Below are positions 38,188 through 47,526 of a stretch of 64,000 bases of DNA, piece by piece. The DNA comes from Deinococcus sp. KSM4-11 (GTDB lineage: Bacteria > Deinococcota > Deinococci > Deinococcales > Deinococcaceae), in the NCBI RefSeq assembly GCF_004801415.1, contig NZ_SSNX01000009.1:124001-188000 (forward strand), read 5' to 3'. The first letter of the stretch is position 1; every line of letters starts with the position of its first letter. The notes below the pieces were generated by a model. The model did no database searches. It saw only the letters and a list, made by a program, of their open reading frames with translations, and had not been told where the DNA came from. The translations under genes and the position numbers were made by a program.

Positions 38188-38631
38188 CTACCAGGAGTTC
38201 GCCGTGACGGCTGCCGTCTCGCCTTTCGGATTGGGGCCCCACGGGTTGCTGCCGGGTTCGCTGTCCAGCACCATCAGCACGAGCACGGCCAGACTGCCGA
38301 TGAACGGAACGAAGGAGATCAGGTACCACCATCCGCTCTTCCCGGTGTCGTGCAGGCGCCGCACGCTGACGGCCAGGGAGGGGAGCAGGATGAACAGGCT
38401 GTACAGCAGGATCAGGAGACCGCTGATGATCATCAGCCACATCAGTGGGGAAGAGGTCTGGCCGTTACCGTCCGTAGAGGCGGAGAGGGCGGGCAGGCTG
38501 ACCAGTACCGGAATCTCCAGCACCGTCAGGATGATGAAGTTGATCAGTGAGAACATCCAGAATTCGCGGCGGCGGGCGCGGCCCTGGAAGTTCGCGTAGT
38601 TGTTTCGGATCACATTCAGGTAGTCGTTCAT
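38188..38631 (-). CDS. DUF805 family membrane protein
   Basis: A 147-residue protein with the DUF805 pattern: NYANFQGRARRREFWMFSLIN (RA-RR-EFW signature), three to four membrane helices, and VRRLHDTGKSGWWYLISFVPFIG. The C-terminus is Gly/Asn/Pro-rich (GSNPWGPNPKG). Family function is unknown. GGAGGTG lies 6 nt before the ATG. Confidence 0.9.
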   Translation of the reverse strand: MNDYLNVIRNNYANFQGRARRREFWMFSLINFIILTVLEIPVLVSLPALSASTDGNGQTSSPLMWLMIISGLLILLYSLFILLPSLAVSVRRLHDTGKSGWWYLISFVPFIGSLAVLVLMVLDSEPGSNPWGPNPKGETAAVTANSW

Positions 38632-38726
38632 GATCGCACCTCCGACAGAAGTGAGAAAAGTTTAAGAGATGAAGGCCAGTTCATTGGTCGGATTCGCCGC
38701 ATCACTGGGGGTAGGGTGGGGGGATC

Positions 38727-39749
38727 ATGCGCGCCCTTCTGCTGCTCTCCCTGCTGCTGGCGGCCTGCGCGCCAGCCACGTCGCCTGCTCGGACACTGCC
38801 GGATACCGTGGCGGCCTTGCCCTTCGCGGCCGATACTTCGCACCTACGGGTGGTGGTCATGGGCGACCAGGGCACGGGAACCGACGTGCAGTGGAAGGTA
38901 GCGGCGGCCATGCAGACCGTCTGCGCGAGGGCTGGCTGCGACCTGGGGGTCGCGCTGGGTGACAACTTCTACCCGGCCAGCCCGAAGGAGGTGACCTCGT
39001 CGGTCTTCCATGACCGTTTCGAGGTGCCGTACGGGCCGCTGAAGATTCCCTTCCTGGTGGTGCCCGGCAACCACGACGAGTCCTGGCTGGCGGGTGGGGA
39101 CGGCGCGGACTCGCGCGGTGCCGAGGTGGAGGTCGCGTACGGGAAGCTCAACCCGCAGTGGGTGATGCCCGCCCGCGATTACCGCGCGCCCGTGGGCCAG
39201 CTCGTGGAGTTCTTCGCCGTGGACACCGCGCCGCTGGCCGCGTACCTGCCGCCCCGGCAGGCGGACGAGCGGGCGGGCGGCGCGTGGGAGGTCGCTCAGC
39301 GCCAGTGGCTGTCCGGGGTGCTCGCGCGCAGCTCGGCCCGCTGGAAGCTGGTGCTGGGGCACCACCCGCTGTTCAGCAACTCCGTTCACGGTGACGCCGG
39401 ACACTATGACGGCCTGGGACTGTCCTTCCAGCGTGGGGACGGTGTGCGGCAGCTGTACACCCTGGCGTGTGGGCAGGCCAACGTGCTGCTCAGCGGCCAC
39501 GATCACGCGCTGGAGGTGTTTTCGCCGCAGCCGGAATGCCCGGATACCTGGACGCTGGTGTCGGGCGCGGCGGGCAATCCGTCCTCGCCGGGCGGCGGGG
39601 CGCGTCCGGCGGCCTTCGAGGCGTACCGGCAGCCGGGGTTCATGGTACTCGACCTCACACCCGAGGCGCTCACCGTGCAGGTGTATGTGCTGGACAATGC
39701 GGGCGCGGCCACGCTGGCGCACACGCAGGTGATCGCGCCGCGTCCGTGA
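38727..39749 (+). CDS. purple-acid-phosphatase-like metallophosphoesterase lipoprotein
   Basis: A 340-residue lipoprotein (lipobox LLLAACAP, Cys about 15). Metallophosphoesterase motifs are complete: VVMGDQGTG, ALGDNFYP (about 79-86), VPGNHDES (about 112), LVLGHHPLFSN (about 211-221) and SGHDHALE (about 255). The spacing fits tartrate-resistant acid phosphatase types. It removes phosphate outside the cytoplasm. A short TAGGGT lies 9 nt before the ATG. Confidence 0.88.
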   Translation: MRALLLLSLLLAACAPATSPARTLPDTVAALPFAADTSHLRVVVMGDQGTGTDVQWKVAAAMQTVCARAGCDLGVALGDNFYPASPKEVTSSVFHDRFEVPYGPLKIPFLVVPGNHDESWLAGGDGADSRGAEVEVAYGKLNPQWVMPARDYRAPVGQLVEFFAVDTAPLAAYLPPRQADERAGGAWEVAQRQWLSGVLARSSARWKLVLGHHPLFSNSVHGDAGHYDGLGLSFQRGDGVRQLYTLACGQANVLLSGHDHALEVFSPQPECPDTWTLVSGAAGNPSSPGGGARPAAFEAYRQPGFMVLDLTPEALTVQVYVLDNAGAATLAHTQVIAPRP

Positions 39750-39992
39750 ACGCCGCTGTGAGCTAGTTCGCATGGCGTGGGGGTGTCCGGGGGGGATCGC
39801 TGTGGGCCCTCGACGGCGCATCCCGCGTGCAGGACGGCAGAACGCTGAACTTACGGGTTTCTGACCTCTGGGTCACGCTTTTTTGATGAGCACGCTGCAT
39901 GAAGTGCGTAAGAGTTGGCCTGACACCATGCCCTCCAAGAGCCCGCCCCAGAGATCCTGAGGCGTCCGCTTTCCCCGAGGTGCTTTCGAGTG
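39750..39992 (+). other. intergenic region with a weak terminator
   Basis: 243 bp without a gene. It holds a 5-bp hairpin TGACC/GGTCA (39862-39875) followed by six T (39879-39884), a likely terminator for the phosphatase gene, and a GAGG 12 nt before the next ATG. Confidence 0.45.
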
Positions 39993-42620
39993 ATGCCAGT
40001 TCCCACATCCACCACCGCCCTGCAATCCGCCCTGAGCGACCTGCTGCGCATGCACGCTCCCCAGGCCACCCTTCTCGCGTCCATCGGAGAGGAGGTTCTG
40101 CGGGTACGGGCGGACGCCACGGCCAACGTGATCGGCGCCGACCTGGTGCCGCCGGACGACTGGTTCGAGCGTGGCGAGATGACCTGGCTCACCCGCGACG
40201 GGGCGCTGCTGGGCCTGCTGTGGAGCGAGGACGGGCAGGTGCCGGTCACGGCGGTGCAGGTGTTGACCATGCTGCTCGCGGCGGCGCGTGTGGACGGCGC
40301 GAACCGCGAGGCGGAGGTGCTCGTCACGCAACTCCCGATGGCGACCGCGTGGCTCAGCGCCGACCTGATGTTCCGCCGGGTCAGCCGGCCCTTCCTGGAA
40401 CTGTTCGGCCTGACCGACGCGCAGCTCGTGGGCCGCCACCTCGCACAGGTCTTCCCGGATCGGCCCGGGCTGCACTCAGGGCTGACGCAGGCGGCGGCCG
40501 GGCGCTCGGTGCGGCTCACGGACGAGCGGCTGGAACGCGGGGGCACGGTCACCTGGGTGCGCGGCGAGGCCCGCTCGTACTTCGGCGGCGCGTCGGCGGG
40601 CGTCATGTTGACCCTGCAGGACGTGACCGGCGAGTACGACCGCGCCTCGCGCGTGGCGGCACTGCTCGACACGGACCTGCCGTCGGCGCTGCTCACCGAC
40701 ACGGGCATCGTCCTCAACGCCAGCCAGGGCCTGCTGGAACTGTGTCTGCCCTCGGCCTCGGCCGCGCCGGGCGCTCCGCTGTGGGCGTGGCCGTGCTTCG
40801 CGGATCTGCCGTCGGAAGCCGTGCGCGATCTGGTGAAACTCGCCGCGACGGGCGGCTCCGCGCGGGCCGACGTGATCCTGGCCAACGGGGAACGCCTGCC
40901 CCTCTCGGTTCGCCGCACGTCCGAACCGGGCCTGCTGGTCGCCGAGGGCCACTCGGCCCGCCGGGACGGGCAGGTGCCGTCCGGCATGATCGGGCAGGTG
41001 CTCGCGCAGTCCGAGGACGCCACCGTCCTGATCGACGCTTCCGGCCGCGCGCAGCTCGTCAGCGACCGGGCCGCGCAACTGCTGGGTGTGGAGGCCTCGC
41101 GCCTGGTGGGCCTGGGCCTCACGCGGGTGCTGGGGGAACTGGGCGTGCGAACCTTCACCACCGAGGGTGATCCGCTGGTGCTGCCCGACTGGCGCGACCT
41201 GACCCTGCCCATGAAACGCGAACTGCTGCTGACGCTGCCCGACGGTGGTCTGCGGCACATGGAAGTGCGGGCCGCCGCGCTCGACGCCGAGGCGGGCAGT
41301 GTCCTGCTCACCCTGCGCGACCTGACGGCGCTGCGCCGCGCCCAGGCGAAGGTGCGGCACAACGCCCGCCACGACTCGCTGACCGGCCTGCTCAACCGCG
41401 TGGGCCTGCGCGAGGCCATGACCACGCACGCCAGCGTGAAGGGCGGCCTGGGCACCGTCGCCTGCCTGGACATCGACGGGTTCGGCAGTCTGAACGCGGC
41501 CCTGGGCCGCACGGCGGGCGACCGCCTGCTGATCCAGGCCGCCGCCCGGCTGCACGACCTGGCCACCGCGCAGGGAGGCAGCGCCGCGCGCCTCACGGAC
41601 GACACCTTCGTGCTGGTGCTGCCCGGCCTGGACGCTGCCGGAGCCACGCTGGCCGTGCAGGACACCCTGAGCGCCCCCCTGCGTGCCGGTCAGCGCGACG
41701 TGCCCCTCACCTACGCGCTGGGCCTGGTCACGCCGCGTGCCACGCCCGCTCCGGACGCCGCCCTGGGCGACGCCGAGATCGCCATGCAGCACGCCAAACG
41801 GCAGGGCCGCGCGCAGGTGCGTGCCTACGATCCCGGCATGCGTGCCCAGGTGGCCCGCGCCTTTGAACTCGAGGAGGCCCTGCGCGGCGCGGTTGCGGGC
41901 GAGCAGTTCACGCTGCTCTACCAGCCGGTCACCGACCTGAAGACCAGCCGGGCGCTGGGTGCGGAATCCCTGCTGCGCTGGAACCATCCGGCCCTGGGTG
42001 TCCTGCCCCCCAGCCAGTTCCTGCCCCTGGCGGGGCACAGCGACCTGATCACGCAGGTCAGCGAGTGGGTCGTCGAGCACGCCCTCAGCGGCCGGCAGAC
42101 CATCCGCACCGCCCTGCCCGAGCGCTTCGGCGCGTGGCAGGTGAGCGTGAACCTGGGCCTGGAGGAACTGCGCCGCAGCGCTGGCCTGGGCCGTCTGCAG
42201 GCGCTGCTGCGGGAGCACGGCTCCCCGGACATCGAGGTGGCCGCCGGCAGCCTGATCGACCACAGCCAGGAGACGCTGGGCCTGCTCGAGCAGCTGCGCA
42301 CGCTGGGCGCGCACCTGAGCGTGGATGACTTCGGCGACGGCGCGAGCAGCCTCTCGGCCCTCACGCGCTTCCCACTGAGCGCCGTGAAACTCCACCCCAC
42401 CCTGACCGCCCGTCTGCCCGGCGACCAGCGGTCCGTCGCGCTCGTGCAGGGCACCATCGACCTCGCCCACCGGCTGGGCTTGCGCGTGGTCGCCGTCGGC
42501 GTAGAGACCAGCGAGCAGCTGGAGATCCTGGCCGCCATGGGCTGTGACGCCGCCCAGGGCTACGCCATCTGCCCCCCGCTGGCGCTGCCGGATCTGCTCA
42601 AGTGGTTGCAGGCCCACTGA
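39993..42620 (+). CDS. PAS-PAS-GGDEF-EAL protein with degenerate active sites
   Basis: An 875-residue protein (an adjacent GTG is the alternative start). Two PAS-like domains lie at about 110-225 and 330-440. The GGDEF domain (about 456-620) begins RHDSLTGLLNRVGL but reads RLTDDTF where GGDEF should be, so no cyclase activity is expected. The EAL domain (about 633-870) has AESLLRW, keeps Asn in VNLG, DD in VDDFGDG, Lys in VKLH and Q in AAQGYAI, but the TE-S metal site is AAGS and A-E-G-V-E is AVGVE. Several phosphodiesterase ligands are therefore lost. It may be a nucleotide sensor or scaffold. Confidence 0.88.
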   Translation: MPVPTSTTALQSALSDLLRMHAPQATLLASIGEEVLRVRADATANVIGADLVPPDDWFERGEMTWLTRDGALLGLLWSEDGQVPVTAVQVLTMLLAAARVDGANREAEVLVTQLPMATAWLSADLMFRRVSRPFLELFGLTDAQLVGRHLAQVFPDRPGLHSGLTQAAAGRSVRLTDERLERGGTVTWVRGEARSYFGGASAGVMLTLQDVTGEYDRASRVAALLDTDLPSALLTDTGIVLNASQGLLELCLPSASAAPGAPLWAWPCFADLPSEAVRDLVKLAATGGSARADVILANGERLPLSVRRTSEPGLLVAEGHSARRDGQVPSGMIGQVLAQSEDATVLIDASGRAQLVSDRAAQLLGVEASRLVGLGLTRVLGELGVRTFTTEGDPLVLPDWRDLTLPMKRELLLTLPDGGLRHMEVRAAALDAEAGSVLLTLRDLTALRRAQAKVRHNARHDSLTGLLNRVGLREAMTTHASVKGGLGTVACLDIDGFGSLNAALGRTAGDRLLIQAAARLHDLATAQGGSAARLTDDTFVLVLPGLDAAGATLAVQDTLSAPLRAGQRDVPLTYALGLVTPRATPAPDAALGDAEIAMQHAKRQGRAQVRAYDPGMRAQVARAFELEEALRGAVAGEQFTLLYQPVTDLKTSRALGAESLLRWNHPALGVLPPSQFLPLAGHSDLITQVSEWVVEHALSGRQTIRTALPERFGAWQVSVNLGLEELRRSAGLGRLQALLREHGSPDIEVAAGSLIDHSQETLGLLEQLRTLGAHLSVDDFGDGASSLSALTRFPLSAVKLHPTLTARLPGDQRSVALVQGTIDLAHRLGLRVVAVGVETSEQLEILAAMGCDAAQGYAICPPLALPDLLKWLQAH

Positions 42621-42667
42621 GCGCGGGCCGCTTACGTCAGCCGATCACCCCTGATCATCGACGTCCC

Positions 42668-43012
42668 TCAGACCCATTCGGGGACCGGCTGGGCCGTCGG
42701 GAAGAACCCGAGCATCCGCAGCGGGAGCGGCCCCGGATTCCGAACTCCGTGTACTGTTCCCGCTGGAACGATGGCCGTGTCGCCCGCCCGGAAGGCCAGG
42801 GTCTCCTCGCCCAGCTGAACGTGGCCACTGCCCTCCAGGCACACCAGCAGTTCCTCGACCTCATGGACATGCAGTGGAATAGCGCCGCCGGGATCGATGA
42901 CATTCTCCAGCAGAGCGGTCGCCACAGCGCCGCTCTGGGCGTGGGCCAGCCACTGGAGGGTGCGACCGTCCAGACGCTGAACCGGCTGCTCCGCTCTGGT
43001 CACGATCCCCAT
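42668..43012 (-). CDS. small cupin-domain protein
   Basis: A 114-residue single-domain cupin. Motif 1 is PLHVHEVEELLVCLEGSGHVQLG (metal ligands His, His, Glu), motif 2 GDTAIVPAGTVHGVRNPG (His). Start at 43012 follows from TACGCT 6 nt upstream; an earlier in-frame ATG at 43036 has no such support. Function within the cupins cannot be told. Confidence 0.83.
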   Translation of the reverse strand: MGIVTRAEQPVQRLDGRTLQWLAHAQSGAVATALLENVIDPGGAIPLHVHEVEELLVCLEGSGHVQLGEETLAFRAGDTAIVPAGTVHGVRNPGPLPLRMLGFFPTAQPVPEWV

Positions 43013-43024
43013 GCGTTCAGCGTA
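43013..43024 (-). promoter_or_regulatory. -10 hexamer TACGCT for the cupin gene
   Basis: TACGCT on the minus strand (43024-43019) lies 6 nt before the ATG at 43012. Confidence 0.5.
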
Positions 43025-43060
43025 CTCCCACCGCATTCCACGGCCCTGGGGAGTGCCGGC

Positions 43061-44806
43061 CTAGAACGGCCAAATGCGCGGGATGACCAGCATGGACACG
43101 AGGAAGGTCACGAAGGTCAGGCCCGCGCCCACGCGCACGAAATCCATGAAGGTGTAGCGGCCGGGGCCGTACACCAGCATGCAGGACGGCTCCAGCGGGG
43201 TGATGAACGAGTTGCTGGCGGCCAGCGTGATTCCGATCACGAAAGGCCGGGGGTCGTACCCGAGGGATTTGGCCGTGCCGATCGCCAGCGGCAGCATGAC
43301 CAGCGCCGCCGCCTGGTTGCTCATGGGCTGGGTCAACCCCACGGTGACCACGAACAGCGCGCCCAGCAGGCCGTAAGGCCCGAGCGGTTCCAGCACGCCC
43401 GACAGCGCGCCCGTGAGGACTTTCGCGGCGCCGCTGCTCTCGAAGGCGCTGCCGAAGGCCAGCATGCAGGCGATCAGCACGATTACCGGCCACTCGACTG
43501 AGCGGTACGCCTCTTCCGGGCTGATCAGGCGCAGCGCGAGGCTCAGGGACGCAGCGATCAGCACGGCGACGGACAGTGGCACCAGGCCCAGCCCGCCCAG
43601 CACGATGGCTCCGGCGAACAGCAGCAGCGCCATCGGGGCGCGGCGCAGATCGCGCTGGTGCTCGGTCAGGTCGCCCATCACGACCAGGTGGTCGCCCAGC
43701 GAGTCCAGCCGCGCCGCGCCGCCCTGCACCAGCAGCACGTCCCCGACCTGAATCCGCAGCCCCCCCAGCCGCTCGATGTTCTTGTCGCGGCGGTGCAGGG
43801 CCAGCACGGACGCCCCGTACCGTTCCCGGACGCGCCCTTCTTTCAGGGTACGGCCCAGCAGGGGCGAGCCGGGCATGACGACGGCCTCGACCAGCCGCAC
43901 ATCGCCGTCCTCTGGGGTGGGTTGGAGTTTCAGCTCGCTCTTGCTCACAATCCCCAGCGTGCTCTTGCCCGCCAGGATGCGCTCGGTGGGGCCTTCTACG
44001 GTCAGCGTGTCGCCTTCCAGCACCCGGAAGGCGGCGCCCGGCCCGGAGATGGTCTCCTCACCCCTCCGCACCGCCACGACCGTCAGACCGTGGTCGCGGC
44101 CCAGCCCAGTTTGCGCGAGGGTCTGTCCAGCCAGCGGACTGCCGGGCACCACGGTCAGGTCGGCCAGGTAGGCGCGCAGGGAGTCCGCCAGCGCGGCGTC
44201 CCGGGCGGGCAGCAGTTTCGGGGCGATGAAGAACAGGTACAGCAGGCCCGCCAGCGCGGTCGGCAGGCCCACCCAGGCCAGCTCGAAGAACCCGAGGGGC
44301 GCCTCGCCTGAGGCCGGCAGTGCGCCCGACACGACGATGTTGGTGCTGGTACCGATGATCGTGATGGTGCCGCCCAGGATGCTCGCGAAGGCCAGCGGCA
44401 TCAGCGCCAGGCTGGCTGGAATGCCCGCCCTGCGCGACAGTCCCGCCACGACCGGTAGGAATACGGCGGTGGTGGCGGTGTTGCTGGTGAATGCGCTCAC
44501 GCCGGCCACGGTGCCCAACATGGCGCGCAGCATGCCCGTGGGATTCTTGGCGCGGCGGGCCAGGGTGGTTCCCAGCCACTCGATCACCCCGGCGCGCAGC
44601 AGCACCCGCGTCAGGATGAACAGCCCGGCCAGAGTGATCACGGTGTCGCTCCCGAAGCCCGCGAAGGCCTCTTTGGGCGTCACCAGCCCGAACACCAGCA
44701 GCGCCGAGAGCAGGCCCAGGGCGGTCACATCGACCGGCAGCCACTCGGTCGCAAACAGAACGAGCGCGGCCACGAACAGCACCAGGATCAGCGTGACGGG
44801 TTCCAT
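43061..44806 (-). CDS. SLC13/DASS-type permease with two RCK_C domains
   Basis: A 581-residue transporter. About five membrane helices come first, with SNTATTAVFLPVV and IIGTSTNIVV (the SNT motif of the DASS family). Two cytoplasmic TrkA-C domains follow (about 205-290 and 300-385; VVPGSPLAGQTL and VVMPGSPLLGRTL). The second helical half contains QPMSNQAAALVMLPLA and AASNSFITPLEPSCMLVYGPG. It probably moves a divalent anion (sulfate, dicarboxylate) with Na+. The AGGAGG site fixes the start at 44806. Confidence 0.9.
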   Translation of the reverse strand: MEPVTLILVLFVAALVLFATEWLPVDVTALGLLSALLVFGLVTPKEAFAGFGSDTVITLAGLFILTRVLLRAGVIEWLGTTLARRAKNPTGMLRAMLGTVAGVSAFTSNTATTAVFLPVVAGLSRRAGIPASLALMPLAFASILGGTITIIGTSTNIVVSGALPASGEAPLGFFELAWVGLPTALAGLLYLFFIAPKLLPARDAALADSLRAYLADLTVVPGSPLAGQTLAQTGLGRDHGLTVVAVRRGEETISGPGAAFRVLEGDTLTVEGPTERILAGKSTLGIVSKSELKLQPTPEDGDVRLVEAVVMPGSPLLGRTLKEGRVRERYGASVLALHRRDKNIERLGGLRIQVGDVLLVQGGAARLDSLGDHLVVMGDLTEHQRDLRRAPMALLLFAGAIVLGGLGLVPLSVAVLIAASLSLALRLISPEEAYRSVEWPVIVLIACMLAFGSAFESSGAAKVLTGALSGVLEPLGPYGLLGALFVVTVGLTQPMSNQAAALVMLPLAIGTAKSLGYDPRPFVIGITLAASNSFITPLEPSCMLVYGPGRYTFMDFVRVGAGLTFVTFLVSMLVIPRIWPF

Positions 44807-44840
44807 AACCCTCCTGAACGCATACAGAGCTGGCGTAAGT

Positions 44841-45917
44841 TCAGGGGTGGCCTGTCGTCGCAAGGCGCGTCAGGGCGGCCGTCAGGATCACCACGGCCCG
44901 GTCGTACTCGGCCAGATCCAGACGCTCCTCGGGCGTGTGATCCAGCGCGCTGTCGCCCGGCCCATACGCGAGGGTCGGCACCGGCCACAGTTCCGACACG
45001 ACGTTCATGTCACTCGTGCCGGTCTTGACCTTGAAGACCGGCGTGCCCCCCTGCGCGCGGATGGCGACACGCATGGCGCGCGTCAGGGCGTTGTCTTTCG
45101 GGGAGCGCACCGCAGATTCGTGCCCCGTAAAGGTCACGTGCGCGTCTGGCAGATCCTGCAGCAGGTCGCGCACGGTGTCCTCGGCCTCTTGCGGCGAGAT
45201 GCGCGGTGGCAGGCGCAGCCCGACGGTGCCGGTGGCGCGCTGGGTCACGCCGTCGTTCGTCGCCTGGAGATCCTGGATCGTCGCCTGGACGGCGTCGAAG
45301 ATCCCGCTGCCGTCAGCGGTGCGCGCGGCCCACGCCCGCACGCGGAACCACGCCTCGGTCAGGTCGTCGGCCGCGCTCTGGCCCTCGCCGGCCGTGTGGA
45401 AATTCCCACGTTCCACCGTGATGCGCGCCACCAGCCGGCCCTTGTACCCCAGGGTCAGTCCTTCCCAGCCGCTCGGCTCGCCGATCAGCACCATGTCCGG
45501 CTGGAGCGTCTGCATCACGTGCCGCGCGCCCCGGCTGCTCGGCGCCTCCTCCTCGGTCGCGCCGATCACCACGAAGCGCGCCGCGTCCAGCGCGGCGTCC
45601 GGCAGGGCGGCCACGGCGGCCATGAAGGCGCACAGCGGCCCCTTGGCGTCCACGCTGCCCCGGCCGTGCAGGACACCCTGGTCGTCAACATGCACCGGAA
45701 TGTCACCCGGCACGGTGTCCATGTGCCCCAGCAGCGCCACTGTCAGCGGCCCACGGCCACGCTCGCCGACCGCATTTCCGGCTTCGTCCACGTGGGCCGT
45801 GAAGCCGTGGGCGGCCATCCACCCGGTGAGGAAGGCCGCCACGGCAGCCTCCTGCCCGGACAGCGACGGAATCCTGACTGCCTCGACCACCAGGGTGTGC
45901 GCGTCTTCAGGTGTCAT
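44841..45917 (-). CDS. lysK: [LysW]-lysine hydrolase LysK
   Basis: A 358-residue M20 metallopeptidase: [10 protein letters not shown] (first metal ligands), [14 protein letters not shown] (bridging Asp), [15 protein letters not shown] (catalytic Glu), IGEPSGWEG and C-terminal HTPEERLDL (His). The [11 protein letters not shown] run and the length match Thermus LysK, which frees lysine from the LysW carrier protein in the alpha-aminoadipate pathway. The start overlaps the end of the upstream Pro-rich protein gene by 11 bp. ArgE-type activity on related substrates is possible. Confidence 0.85.
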   Translation of the reverse strand: MTPEDAHTLVVEAVRIPSLSGQEAAVAAFLTGWMAAHGFTAHVDEAGNAVGERGRGPLTVALLGHMDTVPGDIPVHVDDQGVLHGRGSVDAKGPLCAFMAAVAALPDAALDAARFVVIGATEEEAPSSRGARHVMQTLQPDMVLIGEPSGWEGLTLGYKGRLVARITVERGNFHTAGEGQSAADDLTEAWFRVRAWAARTADGSGIFDAVQATIQDLQATNDGVTQRATGTVGLRLPPRISPQEAEDTVRDLLQDLPDAHVTFTGHESAVRSPKDNALTRAMRVAIRAQGGTPVFKVKTGTSDMNVVSELWPVPTLAYGPGDSALDHTPEERLDLAEYDRAVVILTAALTRLATTGHP

Positions 45918-47070
45918 CGTCGGTTGAAGCGGGCTGTCGTTGCGCGTGGGCGCTCAGGGCCAGCAGCCGGGCCATGTCCGCCAGGGCCAGCAGCGCAATG
46001 GTGCCCACGCCCCCCGACAGCAGCGTCCACAGGCCGTCCAGCCGCGCGCCCGATGTGTACTGCACGGCCGCCAGGCCCAGCGCCGCCACGAACAGTACGC
46101 CGCCCAGGAAGCGCAGGCGGCCCGTGAGGCCCTCGACCACGGCGGCCTGCCGAACCAGCGTGTCCAGGGCCGACCTGGGTGGCGTCGGACTGACCGCCGA
46201 GGGTGCGACAGGAACCGGTGCGGCAACGGGCGGCTCGACCTGTGCCGGTGCACGTTCCGGTCCGCGCGCCGGTTCGGTGATCATGGTCGGTGTCCGCGCG
46301 GTGCTGGGCGTGAACGCCGAGGAGGAGATCACCACCGGCCGCACGCTGGGCGCCTCCGATGAGGGCCGCGACACACCCGGCAGGGTCGCCCGGCCGTCCG
46401 CTGCCGGAGCTGGGGTCGGTGTGGGAGTGGATCTGAGGCGCTCGGGCGGGACGACATCCTGACCGCCACGCTCGGTTAATGGTGTGGAAACCGGGGCAGG
46501 CGTGGCAACGGCCTCTGGACGAACGGCCGGGCGCGGTGGGGGAGCCGCCGATTCCGCCCGTGCAGCGGGTGTCGGTGTGGCTGGAACAGAAGCGACCGGA
46601 GGGGCGGGCGGTCTGGCCGGAGCAGGGCCGTCCGCCGGGGGCGTCACGGCCGGTGGGATCTTCGCCGTCCCTGGCGTTTCCGGAGCGGGTACAGCGGGGG
46701 CGGTTCCAAAGGTCTTCTGGCCGCCCGCGGTGGGCAATGGCGAGACCGGCTGCTCCTTGGCCCGCGCGGTCGTATCCCTGACCTGGACGAAGAACGCCTG
46801 CACCTGGGCCACGTCGAAGCCCAGCAGGGTCGCGGTCAGGGCCGTGCCTGCCGGGGTCTCGACCCGCAGCACGCCCTGCTCGTCACTGTGGATACGGGTC
46901 AGGTCACGCAACGTGACCCGGCGGGTTCCCCCGCCATCCTGGTACACCAGGGTCTTCGGCGTCAGGATGAACAGCGCGTCCTCGCGCTCCAGGACGCTGA
47001 CCGGGGGTTCGTCCATTCCGATGGCTTTCAGGGCACCCTGTGCCCGCCCACTTGCAGTTCGCTCCGTCAT
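45907..47070 (-). CDS. unknown Pro/Ala-rich membrane protein
   Basis: A 387-residue protein I do not recognise. Residues about 15-100 look like a small PH-like or WW-like fold ([50 protein letters not shown]). Then comes about 200 residues of Pro/Ala/Thr-rich linker, then two membrane helices near the C-terminus ([18 protein letters not shown] and [23 protein letters not shown]). The AGGGAGTG site fixes the start. The gene overlaps lysK but shares no obvious pathway with it. Confidence 0.65.
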   Translation of the reverse strand: MTERTASGRAQGALKAIGMDEPPVSVLEREDALFILTPKTLVYQDGGGTRRVTLRDLTRIHSDEQGVLRVETPAGTALTATLLGFDVAQVQAFFVQVRDTTARAKEQPVSPLPTAGGQKTFGTAPAVPAPETPGTAKIPPAVTPPADGPAPARPPAPPVASVPATPTPAARAESAAPPPRPAVRPEAVATPAPVSTPLTERGGQDVVPPERLRSTPTPTPAPAADGRATLPGVSRPSSEAPSVRPVVISSSAFTPSTARTPTMITEPARGPERAPAQVEPPVAAPVPVAPSAVSPTPPRSALDTLVRQAAVVEGLTGRLRFLGGVLFVAALGLAAVQYTSGARLDGLWTLLSGGVGTIALLALADMARLLALSAHAQRQPASTDDDT

Positions 47071-47230
47071 GTCACTCCCTTCCCTGCGTTTGCTGCGCGT
47101 CACGGGCTGCGCCCAGCATACCGACTTGCCATGAGGAGCCTGCGCCCGCGCCCCAGCCGGACCGGCGGCGTGAAGGCGTGTGTAGCCCACCCTCACCCGC
47201 CCTGCCATACGGGCGCCGCACACTGCGGGC

Positions 47231-47497
47231 ATGACTGACACTTCGAACCGCTACGGCAGCGAACCCCTTGGCAAGAGCGTCGAGGAGGTCGAGCAGGAAT
47301 CCGGCAATGTGGTCAACCCACCCGTGGCTGGCGAGGCCGTGCGCCGTGCCGAGGACGAGACCCTGGTGGTGCCGGCCATCGTGAACGGCAACACGACCGG
47401 CGTGCCCGCGCTGATCAACCGGGACGCCCTCGTCGATCGCAGCGGTACGGCAAACGACGGCACCGCCCGCGAGAACCGCGACAGCAGCGAAGAATAA
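47231..47497 (+). CDS. small hydrophilic unknown protein
   Basis: An 88-residue acidic protein without membrane or signal segments. Text is low in hydrophobics at both ends, with a short central strand (ETLVVPAIVNGNTTGVPALINRDAL). No family recognised. A CACACT hexamer lies 6 nt before the ATG, a weak form of the local leaderless promoter. Confidence 0.55.
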   Translation: MTDTSNRYGSEPLGKSVEEVEQESGNVVNPPVAGEAVRRAEDETLVVPAIVNGNTTGVPALINRDALVDRSGTANDGTARENRDSSEE

Positions 47498-47526
47498 TTC
47501 GGTCATTCCGACGTCGGCCGCGCGCC

